46,920 nucleotides of DNA, taken from NCBI GenBank assembly GCA_028278645.1, contig JANQDZ010000090.1, forward strand, positions 1-46,920, written 5' to 3'. Below are positions 33,228 through 42,120 of this stretch, piece by piece. A program made the position numbers and the translations under genes. A model generated the notes under the pieces. The model did not search any database. It was not told where the DNA came from and was given only the letters and a program-made list of their open reading frames with translations. Each line of letters starts with the position of its first letter. The first letter of the stretch is position 1. The stretch is from Longimicrobiales bacterium (GTDB taxonomy: Bacteria; Gemmatimonadota; Gemmatimonadetes; Longimicrobiales; Gaopeijiaceae).

Positions 33228-35669
33228 ATGAACAATCTCGCTCAAGACTTGAAGATCGCCGTCAGGATGTTGCTCAAGAGCCCGCTGTTCACTTTGGCGG
33301 CGGTGGCGACTCTTGCCCTCGGAATCGGACTGAACACCGCCGTCTTCAGCGCCGTGTACGACTTCGTCTTCAAGCCTCTACCAGGGGTCCACGAGCCGGA
33401 CGAGTTGGTACAGGTCTACCGGAGTTGGCCCGGCATCCAATACGGTTCGAACTCCATTCCTCACTATTTCGATCTGAGGGATCGTTCCGAAGACCTTTTC
33501 GACGGCGTCGCAGCGTGGAGCATGGAGCCGTCCAGCGTCTCCACGCAGGGCCAGAGCGAGATGCGGTTGGGGAAAATGGTCTCGGCCAACTACTTCCAGG
33601 TCATGGGGGTAAACGCTGAGATTGGCCGGGTTTTTATACCCGAAGAGGAAGGCAGAGCACCGGGCGCCAGCCCGGTGGTGGTCATCAGTCATTACTTCTG
33701 GCAGACCCGATTTGATGGGAATCCTGATGTACTGGGGAGGTCCATCGTAGTAAACGGATTCCCATATGAGATCATTGGGGTGCTTCCTTCCGAGTTCAGG
33801 GGCGTAATCCCGATCCTTCACGCCGATGTCTGGGTCCCCTTGATGATGCAGCTGGAGTTCAAGCCGGGGTACAACCGTTTCGAGCGACGGGGGAACAACT
33901 TCATGCAGGTCATCGCCCGCCTGCGGCCCGGGGTTTCGTCCGAGATGGCCCAAGCGGGGCTGGACGGCCTCACCCTGCAATTCAGGGAGGAGATGCCCGA
34001 CGAGTACCAGGAGCCCGAGATGTACCTGGTTCCCCAGAAGGAAGTGGTGCTGTCGGCGGACATGAGGAATGCGGCCATGGGCATGTCCGGGGTCATCATG
34101 GCGGTTGTGGGACTCCTTCTCCTCATCGCATGCGTGAATGTGGCCAACCTCTTCCTGGCGAGGGCCCAGGACCGAAAGAAGGAGATCGGCGTCAGGCTGA
34201 GCCTGGGAGCGGGCCGGGGCCGGATCGTGACCCAGCTCCTCATCGAGAGCATCGTGTTTTCCCTGGTGGCGGGACTGGCCGGCCTGGCGCTGGCTTTTGT
34301 GGCGGTGAAAGGGGCGAGTCAGATCACCTTACCAATCGACATCCCCCACTCTTTTGACTTGGCCATCAACGTTCCGGTCCTGGTGTTCTCTTTGGTGGTG
34401 GCTCTGGTGGCCGGCTTGGTATTCGGCCTGGCCCCGGCTCTTCAAGCTTCCAGGCCGGATCTGGTGACTGCGTTGAAGGGTGAAATGTCGGCAGAAGGCG
34501 TGAAGGGCTCCCGCACTTCCCGCGTACTGGTAATCGGCCAAATGGCCCTGTCCTTCATCCTTCTGATTTCTGCCGGCCTGTTCATTCAGAACCTTGCCGC
34601 GGCCACCGACGTGGATAAAGGGTTCAACCCTGAGGGCGTGCTGATGGCGGCCATGGACCCGAGCCTCCAGGGATACGAGCGGGAAAGGACGGAGCAGTTC
34701 TACCGGGATCTCCTGGATCGGGTCCGAGCTTATCCCGGGGTCACCGTCGCCGCGTTGGGGGAAACGGTGCCACTGAGCTTCTCAAGTAGCGACACCAGTG
34801 TGGACATCCCCGGCTACGACCCCTCTCCCGACGAGCGCATGAGCATTCGGTATAACCGGGTAAGCCCCGGATATTTTGCAGCGATGGGGATCCCCCTCAC
34901 CCAGGGGAGGGAGTTCACCGACGACGACCGAGCCGATGGCCAGGGCGCCATCATAGTGAACCAACACTTCGCCGATCGGTTCTGGCCGGGTGAGAGCCCA
35001 ATCGGGAAGCAGGTGAGAAGCTCCGGGATGGATCGGACGGTGGTAGGCCTGGTGCCGACCGGGAAGTACGGATCGTTGGGAGAAGCTCCCATGGCCCACC
35101 AATACCTCCCCCTCGCCCAGTCGTTCGGGGCCGGTACCTACCTCCACGTTCGCACCGCCGGTGACCCGGAAGCTCTCATCCAGCCCCTGAGGGAGATGGT
35201 TCGGAGCCTGGATCCCGACCTTCCCATCTTCGACGTAAAAACCATGAACAGCCATCTCGGCATCGCCCTCATGCCGGCCCGTTTGGCAGGGATTGTCCTG
35301 GGAGCCTTCGGCGTGTTGGGGCTGATCTTGGCGTCTGTGGGGATCTACGGCGTGATGGCCTATTCGGTGGCTCAGCGTACACGGGAGATCGGCATCCGCG
35401 TGGCCATCGGGGCGAACCGGGGTGCGGTGACGGGAATGGTCATCAAGCAGGGCTTCCGGCTGGTCCTGGTGGGGGGAAGCGTTGGCCTGCTGGGTGCCCT
35501 GGGGGCGAGCCAGCTCATCAAAAGCCTGCTTCTCACCGGCCGCGGGGTGGATCCGGTCAGCTTCTTGGGCGTGCCTTTGGTACTGGGCCTCGTAGCGCTG
35601 GTGGCCACCTATCTCCCGGCGAGGAAGGCGGCTTCGGTGGATCCGGTTCGGGCTCTGAAGTACGATTGA
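33228..35669 (+). CDS. ADOP-type FtsX/MacB permease without prefix domain
   Basis: This is an 813-residue inner-membrane protein from the ATG at 33228; a longer open frame upstream lacks membrane character. It starts NNLAQDLKIAVRMLLKSP, then the first membrane segment (FTLAAVATLALGIGLNTAVF). A MacB-like periplasmic core domain follows, then three membrane helices (about 280-420). A second MacB core (RVLVIGQMALSFILLISAG onward) and a second FtsX block (GIVLGAFGVLGLILASVG, REIGIRVAIGAN) end with DPVRALKYD. This duplicated layout defines the acidobacterial-type duplicated orphan permeases, which lack their own ATPase gene. It probably works with an unlinked MacB-type ATPase in export or envelope mechanotransmission. 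It converges with a second ADOP gene 21 bases away. Confidence 0.9.
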   Translation: MNNLAQDLKIAVRMLLKSPLFTLAAVATLALGIGLNTAVFSAVYDFVFKPLPGVHEPDELVQVYRSWPGIQYGSNSIPHYFDLRDRSEDLFDGVAAWSMEPSSVSTQGQSEMRLGKMVSANYFQVMGVNAEIGRVFIPEEEGRAPGASPVVVISHYFWQTRFDGNPDVLGRSIVVNGFPYEIIGVLPSEFRGVIPILHADVWVPLMMQLEFKPGYNRFERRGNNFMQVIARLRPGVSSEMAQAGLDGLTLQFREEMPDEYQEPEMYLVPQKEVVLSADMRNAAMGMSGVIMAVVGLLLLIACVNVANLFLARAQDRKKEIGVRLSLGAGRGRIVTQLLIESIVFSLVAGLAGLALAFVAVKGASQITLPIDIPHSFDLAINVPVLVFSLVVALVAGLVFGLAPALQASRPDLVTALKGEMSAEGVKGSRTSRVLVIGQMALSFILLISAGLFIQNLAAATDVDKGFNPEGVLMAAMDPSLQGYERERTEQFYRDLLDRVRAYPGVTVAALGETVPLSFSSSDTSVDIPGYDPSPDERMSIRYNRVSPGYFAAMGIPLTQGREFTDDDRADGQGAIIVNQHFADRFWPGESPIGKQVRSSGMDRTVVGLVPTGKYGSLGEAPMAHQYLPLAQSFGAGTYLHVRTAGDPEALIQPLREMVRSLDPDLPIFDVKTMNSHLGIALMPARLAGIVLGAFGVLGLILASVGIYGVMAYSVAQRTREIGIRVAIGANRGAVTGMVIKQGFRLVLVGGSVGLLGALGASQLIKSLLLTGRGVDPVSFLGVPLVLGLVALVATYLPARKAASVDPVRALKYD

Positions 35670-35673
35670 GGTC

Positions 35674-35685
35674 GGGGCCGGCCCC
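35674..35685. repeat. 12-bp palindrome between convergent permease genes
   Basis: GGGGCCGGCCCC is a perfect palindrome placed exactly in the 21-base gap between the stop codons of the two convergent ADOP genes. It has no loop and no T-run, so it is unlikely to be a classical terminator, though it could form a compact stem in either transcript. Confidence 0.3.
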
Positions 35686-35690
35686 CTGGG

Positions 35691-38396
35691 CTATTCGGAC
35701 CTCAGTGCCCGCACCGGATCAACCCGGCTGGCCCTGCGAGCCGGTACAAAAGCCGCCACCAGCGCGACGGCGGCCAGGATCACCGGCACCCCGATAAAGG
35801 TCACCGGGTCCAGGGCTCCCACACCGTACAGGAACTGCTTGACGGCTTGGGCCAGGCCCAGGCTGAGCACCAATCCGATGACGGCGCCGATCAGCACCAA
35901 CCCCATGGCTCCCCGGAGGACCATAAACACGACTTTGCCTGCATCGGCCCCCAGGGAGAGTCGGATACCCATCTCTCGGGTCCTCCGGGACACGCTGAAA
36001 GCCACCGTCCCGTAAAGGCCGGTACACGCCAGGATAAGGGCCAGGCCGCCGAACACGCCTAAGAGGATCGCACCCATCTTAGGCGGGAAGAGGGCTATGG
36101 CGAGGTGGTCGGAAATCGTCTTAGCCTCCATCACCACCAGCCGGGGATCCACCTCCCTGGCGACCCTCTGAAGCTCCGCCACGATCTGTGCCTCCGGAAT
36201 GGACCCAGTGGCGATCAGGTGGGTCATCTGCTCGTCGTCCTGCTCTTTGGAGAGGTAGATGTAAGGCCGGTACTCCTCACCCAAGGTCCATGCCTTGGCG
36301 TCTTTTGCGACCCCCACCACCTGGTACGACGTTCCGCTTCCCGCCCGGATGATCTCTCGACCGACGGGGCTCTCTCCTGGCCAATACTGGCGTGCGGCCG
36401 TTTCGCTGACGAGCACCACCAGCTCGGTTCCCTGGTCGTCCTCCGGCCCGAACGGCCGCCCTGCGACAATTGGAAGCCCCATGACGTCGAAGTAATCCCG
36501 AGACACGGAGTTGTAGGCGATCTCGTGGTTTTCTTCCCCTGATGGTGGTTCCACTCCCGGTATGTTCCAGTCGCTCATCTGGAACGCGAGTCCCAGGGGC
36601 ATGATCTCGGCTTGGGCCACTTTCTCCACGCCGGGGATGGAGCGAGCGCGCTCTTCCACGGCCTCGGCCAGGTAGATGAACTCCGCTTCCTCCACTTCGT
36701 CACCAAAGGCCGAGAGCCAGATCAAGCCTCCTTCCTGGATGGTGAATCCCAGGTCGATCTCGTGGGCACCCTGGAGGCTTCTGAGGAAGAGCCCGGCCCC
36801 GAGAAGAAGGACCATGGAGATGGCCACCTGTGTCACCACGAGGACGTTCCGAAGACTGAACCGCTTTTGGGCACCGGACAGACCTGTGGACTCGTCTTTC
36901 AGGGTAGGTGCCAGGTCGGGCTTGGTGGACTGTAGGGCCGGCGCCAGACCGAAGAACAGCCCGGCCACCGCGGCGATTCCGAGAGTGAACAGCAGCACGG
37001 TCCCGTCCAACCCCACATCGAGGTTGATGGGAATGGCGATGGGAGGCTGAAAGGCCATCATGGCCTGCAACGCCCAGTTTGCCACCAGCAAGCCCGCCAG
37101 GCCTCCCAAGACACCCAACACCACCGTTTCAGTAAGGAGTTGTCGGACGAGGGACCACCGGGTGGCCCCCAAGGCCAGGCGAAGGGCGATCTCCTTTTTC
37201 CGGTCGGACGCCCTGGCCAAGAGGAACCCCGCCAGGTTGGTACACGCAACAAGGAGTACCAGCCCAACAACGATGAGTAGGAAGGCCGCTAGAGCTCTCG
37301 CATACCGGTCAACCAGGGGGTGAATGGCTACCTCTCCGGTGGGAAGGAGGTTGAACTCCCGCCCCTCCCATGCTTCCGGATACGCCTCCCGCTGCCGGGC
37401 CGAGAGGGTGGCCAGTGCGGCCCTGGCCTGGTCCACCGTTATCCCTGGAGCTAGTCGGGCTTTGATGAACGTACTTCGGGAGGTCCTCTGGGACAGGTGG
37501 TTCGAAGTGCCCTCGAAGTTGAGGGCGTCGGCCATCATCATGGGCACGAACATGTCCATGTTGAAGCCAGGAGCGGTGAATCCCTGTACCTCTTTGGGAG
37601 CAACGCCGACGACAGTGTACTGGAGGCCGCCCAATCGGATGGTTTGTCCGATGATGCTCGGGTCGCCACCGTATCGCTTCTGCCAGAAATCGTAGCCCAG
37701 GACGGAAACAGGATGAGTGCCGGGCGTCTGTCCCTCCTCCGACACAAAAAACCGCCCTGCTTCCGGGTCGATTCCCAGGACCGAAAAGAGATTCCAGGAA
37801 ACGCACTCGCCCCAGATCGGCTCGGTAGTGGTTTCCGTCTCGAGGCGGGAAAAAAACGCCTCGTATCCCGCCACACCCGAGAACACGTCCGTTTGTTCTC
37901 TCAGGTCCACGAGATCCGGATAGGTGGACACGCTGTAAGGATAGCCAGGCTCTTCGGGAGTGCCCGGTTCGCTGGTGTAGAGCTCCACCAACTCCTGCGG
38001 GGCCCTCATTGGCACACCTGAGAGAAGTACCGCGTTCACCAGACTGAAGATGGCCGTGTTGGCGCCGATCCCCAGGGCCAGGGATACGATGGCAATGCCG
38101 GTGAACCCGGGGCTTTTGGCCATTCGGCGGAATGCATAGCGGAGGTCCCGAAGAAAGGCGTCGAAGCGATCGCTCCATCTCACTTTCCGCTCCCGGGCCG
38201 AAGCTTCCCTTTGGGCAGCACCCTGAAACCGGTCCCGGTCCCCAAAACGACGCCAGGCTTCTTCCCTTGCTTCATGCTCCGGCAAGCCCTGCTTCATGAG
38301 GGTTTCAGCCTCCATCTCGATGTGGGCTTCGATCTCTTCCCTGACGTCCCGTTCCGGGTCCGGTTGAAAGTTTCCCGCTCTGAAAGTCGGCTTCAT
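35691..38396 (-). CDS. ADOP-type FtsX/MacB permease with N-terminal prefix domain
   Basis: This 901-residue protein begins with the soluble permease-prefix domain ([18 protein letters not shown], then [17 protein letters not shown]). It continues into [20 protein letters not shown] and a duplicated MacB-core/FtsX arrangement as in the neighbouring permease: [20 protein letters not shown] in the first half, [16 protein letters not shown] and [15 protein letters not shown] in the second. It sits in the inner membrane and needs an ATPase encoded elsewhere. It is preceded by a PadR regulator gene with a gap of only 3 bases, the usual partnership for this family. The prefix domain, absent from the other permease, may contact the regulator or the ATPase (inference). 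Confidence 0.92.
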   Translation of the reverse strand: MKPTFRAGNFQPDPERDVREEIEAHIEMEAETLMKQGLPEHEAREEAWRRFGDRDRFQGAAQREASARERKVRWSDRFDAFLRDLRYAFRRMAKSPGFTGIAIVSLALGIGANTAIFSLVNAVLLSGVPMRAPQELVELYTSEPGTPEEPGYPYSVSTYPDLVDLREQTDVFSGVAGYEAFFSRLETETTTEPIWGECVSWNLFSVLGIDPEAGRFFVSEEGQTPGTHPVSVLGYDFWQKRYGGDPSIIGQTIRLGGLQYTVVGVAPKEVQGFTAPGFNMDMFVPMMMADALNFEGTSNHLSQRTSRSTFIKARLAPGITVDQARAALATLSARQREAYPEAWEGREFNLLPTGEVAIHPLVDRYARALAAFLLIVVGLVLLVACTNLAGFLLARASDRKKEIALRLALGATRWSLVRQLLTETVVLGVLGGLAGLLVANWALQAMMAFQPPIAIPINLDVGLDGTVLLFTLGIAAVAGLFFGLAPALQSTKPDLAPTLKDESTGLSGAQKRFSLRNVLVVTQVAISMVLLLGAGLFLRSLQGAHEIDLGFTIQEGGLIWLSAFGDEVEEAEFIYLAEAVEERARSIPGVEKVAQAEIMPLGLAFQMSDWNIPGVEPPSGEENHEIAYNSVSRDYFDVMGLPIVAGRPFGPEDDQGTELVVLVSETAARQYWPGESPVGREIIRAGSGTSYQVVGVAKDAKAWTLGEEYRPYIYLSKEQDDEQMTHLIATGSIPEAQIVAELQRVAREVDPRLVVMEAKTISDHLAIALFPPKMGAILLGVFGGLALILACTGLYGTVAFSVSRRTREMGIRLSLGADAGKVVFMVLRGAMGLVLIGAVIGLVLSLGLAQAVKQFLYGVGALDPVTFIGVPVILAAVALVAAFVPARRASRVDPVRALRSE

Positions 38397-38399
38397 GGC

Positions 38400-38729
38400 T
38401 TATCCCTCCACCTGACGCAGGACGGCGTATACGGCTTTGGCGTGTTCGTCCCACCGGGCGGTCTCCATTGCCAGCGCCGCCCGCCCTTTCTTGGTCAGCG
38501 AATAGAACCGAGCCCTCCTGCCGGTCTCGGTCTCGCCCCACTCCCCTTTGAGAAACCCCCGTCGATTCAGGCGATGCAGGGCCGGGTAGAGCGCTCCCTG
38601 CTCCACGTCCAACACGCCACCCGTCTTCTCCCGAATACTCCTGGCGATGCCGTAACCGTGAACCAGGTCGTCAACCAGGGTGCGGAGGATGAGGAGTTCC
38701 AGCGTACCCGTGAAAAGATCTCCTGCCAT
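38400..38729 (-). CDS. PadR-family transcriptional regulator
   Basis: This 109-residue cytoplasmic regulator has the PadR winged-helix signature: TGTLELLILRTLVDDLVHGYG, ARSIREKTGGVLDVEQGALYPALHRLNRRG, then the wing WGETETGRRARFYSLTKKG and a C-terminal dimerisation helix. This is the short PadR-s2 type, which normally represses its own operon and binds hydrophobic or phenolic ligands. It directly precedes an ADOP permease gene (3-base gap) and is almost certainly co-transcribed with it. A perfect 6-bp inverted repeat lies 27 bases upstream of the ATG and may be its operator. Confidence 0.93.
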   Translation of the reverse strand: MAGDLFTGTLELLILRTLVDDLVHGYGIARSIREKTGGVLDVEQGALYPALHRLNRRGFLKGEWGETETGRRARFYSLTKKGRAALAMETARWDEHAKAVYAVLRQVEG

Positions 38730-38755
38730 GGGGATGACCCTCGTCGAATGGGATA

Positions 38756-38770
38756 CCTAAGCGTCTTAGG
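38756..38770. promoter_or_regulatory. Candidate PadR operator
   Basis: CCTAAG-cgt-CTTAGG is a perfect 6-bp inverted repeat with a 3-base centre, 27 bases upstream of the padR start codon. Partial copies of the right arm (TTAGGCGTCCTA) extend to about 38777. Autorepression by PadR through such a site is usual for the family; this particular assignment is inferred from position. Confidence 0.45.
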
Positions 38771-38807
38771 CGTCCTACGAGGGGCGGGTCAGAAGGGTTT
38801 CAGGAGG

Positions 38808-40376
38808 CTACTGACGGTAGTGACAGCCCATACTCTCTTTGTTCTCCCAGGCGGCCATCGTCACGATGGTCGCGGTCCGGACCGCGTTCCTTAGACCAAT
38901 CAAACCGTCCGTGATCTCCGCCACTCGGTAGAACCGCTCGATCTCCGTCTCGAGGGCACGAAGCTCCCGAATCGCCCGGGAGAGGCGGTGGGTGGTCCTG
39001 ACCAGGCCCACATAGTTCCACATGATGTGTTTGATGCTGCTGAGGTCCTGGGTGATGAGGGCGGGGTCAGGTGTCTCACCTCCATAGTCTTTCCAGGGCG
39101 GAATGTCCTGGGCCGGTACAGGGAGGTGGGCCGGGAGGGTCTCCCGAATATGGTCGGCGGCCCTTTTCCCCCAAACGATCCCCTCGAGAAGAGACGTGCT
39201 GGCGAGTCGGTTTGCCCCGTGCACTCCGGTGCAGGACACCTCCCCCATCGCGTACAGGTCGGCGATGGTGGTCCGACCCCAGGAGTCCACCCAGACGCCC
39301 CCGCAGAAATAGTGGGCCGCTGGGACGACCGGTACCAACTCGGTGCTGATGTCGAATCCGTACTCCAACCCCACCCGGTAGATGTTGGGGAACTTTTCCT
39401 TGATCCGGTCAGCGTCGATGTATGAATGAAGGTCGAGATAGACGTGGGGCATGTCGGTTTTGAGCATCTCTTCGTGGATGCTCCTCGACACGAGGTCCCG
39501 CGGAGCCAGGTCTTTCCAGTCAGGGCTGTACTCCTGCATGAACGGTTCGCCATTAGCCCTGACCAGTCTCGCCCCTGCGCCGCGAACTGCCTCTGAGATC
39601 AGGGCGTTTGGCTCGTGGGGGTGATAGAAGGTTGTGGGGTGGAACTGAATGAACTCGTTGTTGATGACCCGGGCCCCAGCTCGAGAGGCCATGGCCAAGC
39701 CGTCTCCCTGGGCGCGGGAGGGGTTTGTGGTCCTCAGGAAGATCTGGCCCAGGCCCCCCGTGGCCAGGATGGTCTTTTTCGCGAGACATCTGATCACGCG
39801 CCCTTCGGCCTGGTTCAATAGGTAGGCGCCCAGGCAGGACAATGGGTCGTAAACAGCGAGACGGTCCCTCGCGTGGTGCGAAGGCGTGAGGAGGTCGATG
39901 GCCGTGTGTTCGGAAAGCACGTCGATGTTGGGATGGCCTGCCAACCGCCCCTTGAACGCAAGTTGGACCGCTTTCCCGGTTGCGTCGGCCGCGTGGACGA
40001 TCCGCGCGACGGAATGACTTCCCTCCTTCACCAGCGACAATGTCCCGTCTTCGTTCCTGTCGAAAGCCACCTTCACCTTTTCGATGAGGAGCTCCTCCAG
40101 AAGGCGGGGCCCCTCCTCGGAGATGAGCTGCACCGCCACCGGACTACAGTGACCGGCGCCGGCATGGCGGATGTCCTTGGCCAGGAGCTCCGGTGAGTCG
40201 TCCTCCCCCTTGAACACGATTCCGCCCTGGGCCCAGTAGGTGCTCGTTTCCGTGGAATCACGCCCCAGCATGGCCACCGTCACATGGAGTCCAGCGTCGG
40301 CGAGTTCCATAGCCGCGGTGGCGCCGGCGACCCCTGCTCCGATGATCAGGACATCGGTCTCGATCTTTTCGGTCAT
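38808..40376 (-). CDS. nadB: L-aspartate oxidase
   Basis: NadB oxidises L-aspartate to iminoaspartate in the first step of de novo NAD synthesis, with FAD, in the cytoplasm. The 522-residue protein has the FAD site DVLIIGAGVAGATAAMEL, then STYWAQGGIVF, LVKEGSHSVARIVHAAD (substrate-binding EGxHS), ILATGGLGQIFLRTTNP, VVPAAHYFCGGVWVD and GANRLASTSLLEG. All are typical of NadB and separate it from succinate dehydrogenase and fumarate reductase flavoproteins. Length is normal. It follows the alkyltransferase-like gene by 24 bases on the same strand and is probably co-transcribed with it. NadA and NadC are not in the window. Confidence 0.94.
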   Translation of the reverse strand: MTEKIETDVLIIGAGVAGATAAMELADAGLHVTVAMLGRDSTETSTYWAQGGIVFKGEDDSPELLAKDIRHAGAGHCSPVAVQLISEEGPRLLEELLIEKVKVAFDRNEDGTLSLVKEGSHSVARIVHAADATGKAVQLAFKGRLAGHPNIDVLSEHTAIDLLTPSHHARDRLAVYDPLSCLGAYLLNQAEGRVIRCLAKKTILATGGLGQIFLRTTNPSRAQGDGLAMASRAGARVINNEFIQFHPTTFYHPHEPNALISEAVRGAGARLVRANGEPFMQEYSPDWKDLAPRDLVSRSIHEEMLKTDMPHVYLDLHSYIDADRIKEKFPNIYRVGLEYGFDISTELVPVVPAAHYFCGGVWVDSWGRTTIADLYAMGEVSCTGVHGANRLASTSLLEGIVWGKRAADHIRETLPAHLPVPAQDIPPWKDYGGETPDPALITQDLSSIKHIMWNYVGLVRTTHRLSRAIRELRALETEIERFYRVAEITDGLIGLRNAVRTATIVTMAAWENKESMGCHYRQ

Positions 40377-40400
40377 GAACTTTGCCTGAGACGATGGTTA

Positions 40401-40721
40401 TCAGTCACGGTCGGGGCGCCACCAGAATCGGTCTTCGGAAACGCGGCCCTCGGAATCGAACCTAACACCCTCCTGCTCCAGCCGTGCCCGTTGGAGTGGG
40501 CCGGCTCCGGTGGGGAGCTTGAGGGTCGAGAGCCCACCTTCGCGGTTCACGACCCTCCACCAAGGGAGGTCCGTTCCGGGTTTCAGCCGGTTCAAGATCC
40601 ACCCCACGCCTCGCGCGGCCCGCGGCTGCCCGGCCATGGCGGCCACGGCCCCATAGCTGGTGACCTTCCCTTCAGGGATTCGGGCCACGGTGCGAAGGAC
40701 GGCGTCTTGAAAACGTGACAT
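40401..40721 (-). CDS. Alkyltransferase-like protein (ATL), catalytic Cys replaced
   Basis: This 106-residue DNA-binding protein is of the Ada/MGMT C-terminal domain type: FQDAVLRTVARIPEGKVTSYG, AAMAGQPRAARGVGWILN. The alkyl-accepting motif PCHR is replaced by PWWR (Trp54, Trp55), so the acceptor cysteine is absent, as in ATL proteins. ATLs bind O6-alkylguanine, bend the DNA and hand the lesion to nucleotide excision repair. The ATG at 40721 is chosen because homology starts there. The frame runs on to 41546, but that extension is antisense to the antiporter gene and has no protein character. It probably shares a transcript with nadB, 24 bases downstream. Confidence 0.9.
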   Translation of the reverse strand: MSRFQDAVLRTVARIPEGKVTSYGAVAAMAGQPRAARGVGWILNRLKPGTDLPWWRVVNREGGLSTLKLPTGAGPLQRARLEQEGVRFDSEGRVSEDRFWWRPDRD

Positions 40722-40800
40722 CTCTGCGACGTGTGCTTGGTCGAGACTCTCGGTTATCTTCGGAAATAAGCGGAAAAACCATCCAAAACCAGGGGTTTCA

Positions 40801-42120
40801 TTGACTCGTGCCCTGACCCTTATGTTCACGCTCGGGCTCCTATTTGGGGTGGCATACCTGAGCGTGTTCGTCATACAAACCGATGTGCCGGAGGAACGGC
40901 TGACCCTCCTCATGGGGTTCGTCCTCCTGGCGGCCAGCGTGGCGGGTGCGTTGGCCGGCCGCGTCGGTCTCCCGAAGATTACGGGATTCCTGGTGGTTGG
41001 GATTCTGGCGGGACCGTCCGTGTCGGAGTTGATTCCGTGGGGGGCCTTGGACGAGCTCCGTCTAATCGAGAAGTTCGCCCTGGCTCTCATCGCCCTCCTT
41101 GCCGGAGGAGAATTGCAGCTTCGGACCCTCAGGCCTGCCGCGAAGAGCATCGCTTTCACCACGCTTGCCGTCGTAGGGATCGTTTGGCTCGGCATTACCG
41201 TCGTTTTTCTCCCCATCGGGTATTTCCTCCCATTCCTGGAAGGTGTGGGATTCCTGGGGATTTTGGCCCTGGCCACCCTCTTGGGAATCTGGGCGGCCAA
41301 CTCCTCCCCGGACCTGACCGTGGCCGTCATCGAGGAGACCGGATCAAAGGGCCCGCTGACCGATGTGATCCTGGGTGTGACCATCGTGAAGGACGTGGTA
41401 GTCATTGTGGTCTTCACCCTACTCCTCGCCCTGGCCCAGCCATTCCTGGGCGCCGAGGCCGGGGCAGGTGTGCCTTTGTTGGATCTGCTCTGGGAGGTGG
41501 TGGGGGCCCTGGGAGTGGGGGCTCTTCTGGGCTTGGTCTTTTCCACGTACTTGGAGCAGGAGGGTGAGCAGCCGGCCTATGCCACCTTCTTGTTTGCCTA
41601 CGTGCTGGTGATGGTAGCCGAGCTTCTACACGTCGAGCTGCTCCTCGCCGGGGTGGCAGCTGGCTTCATGATCGAAAACATGTCCGACGCCGGCGACGAA
41701 ATGATCCGGAGCATCGAGAAGGTGGCCGTCATCATCTTCGCGTTTTTCTTCACCATCGCAGGCGCCAGCCTGGACCTCAGCGCCATCGGGACCTTCTGGT
41801 TGGCGGCCCTCCTTCTGTTCAGTGCCCGTGTCTCCCTGACCTACTGGGGTGCGAAGATCGGCACCAGGTGGGCAGTCGCTCCCGCCGAGATTCAGACTCT
41901 GACCTGGCGGGGCCTCATGTCCCAGGGTGGAGTAACCCTGGGTCTCCTCTTAGTGCTCCAGGAGAGGTTCCCGGAGATCGGCGACGGGGTAGTCGCCTTG
42001 GGCATGGCCGTGATAATCGGCAACATCCTCGGAGGTCCGGTCCTGTTGAAGACGGCGCTGGCCAGGGCGTCGACGAATGGGCGGCATGGGGCGGGTGCCG
42101 GGGAGAATGGAGAGCAATGA
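40801..42120 (+). CDS. Cation:proton antiporter (CPA2-like)
   Basis: This 439-residue inner-membrane protein has about 12 hydrophobic segments. It contains KITGFLVVGILAGPSVSEL, the usual CPA2/NhaP-like opening, then ALALIALLAGGELQL and TLLGIWAANSSPDLTVAVIEE. A central acidic stretch (GPLTDVILGVTIVKDVVVIVV, with an aspartate in the transport core) and GLMSQGGVTLGLLLVLQERF near the C terminus follow. Members exchange Na+ or K+ for H+. The TTG at 40801 with AGGGG upstream is used; an ATG at 40822 in the same frame is an alternative. The stop overlaps the start of the CDF gene (ATGA). No C-terminal regulatory KTN domain is present. Confidence 0.9.
   Translation: MTRALTLMFTLGLLFGVAYLSVFVIQTDVPEERLTLLMGFVLLAASVAGALAGRVGLPKITGFLVVGILAGPSVSELIPWGALDELRLIEKFALALIALLAGGELQLRTLRPAAKSIAFTTLAVVGIVWLGITVVFLPIGYFLPFLEGVGFLGILALATLLGIWAANSSPDLTVAVIEETGSKGPLTDVILGVTIVKDVVVIVVFTLLLALAQPFLGAEAGAGVPLLDLLWEVVGALGVGALLGLVFSTYLEQEGEQPAYATFLFAYVLVMVAELLHVELLLAGVAAGFMIENMSDAGDEMIRSIEKVAVIIFAFFFTIAGASLDLSAIGTFWLAALLLFSARVSLTYWGAKIGTRWAVAPAEIQTLTWRGLMSQGGVTLGLLLVLQERFPEIGDGVVALGMAVIIGNILGGPVLLKTALARASTNGRHGAGAGENGEQ

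Noticed and set aside
40722-41546. Long N-terminal extension of the alkyltransferase-like frame
   Set aside because: The extra ~275 residues are Arg/Pro/Thr-rich, lie antisense to the antiporter gene and have no domain character; homology starts at the ATG at 40721.
41868-42116. Upstream extension of the CDF frame
   Set aside because: It is antiporter DNA read in another frame; the ATG at 42117 with GGAG upstream overlaps the antiporter stop in the usual ATGA manner.
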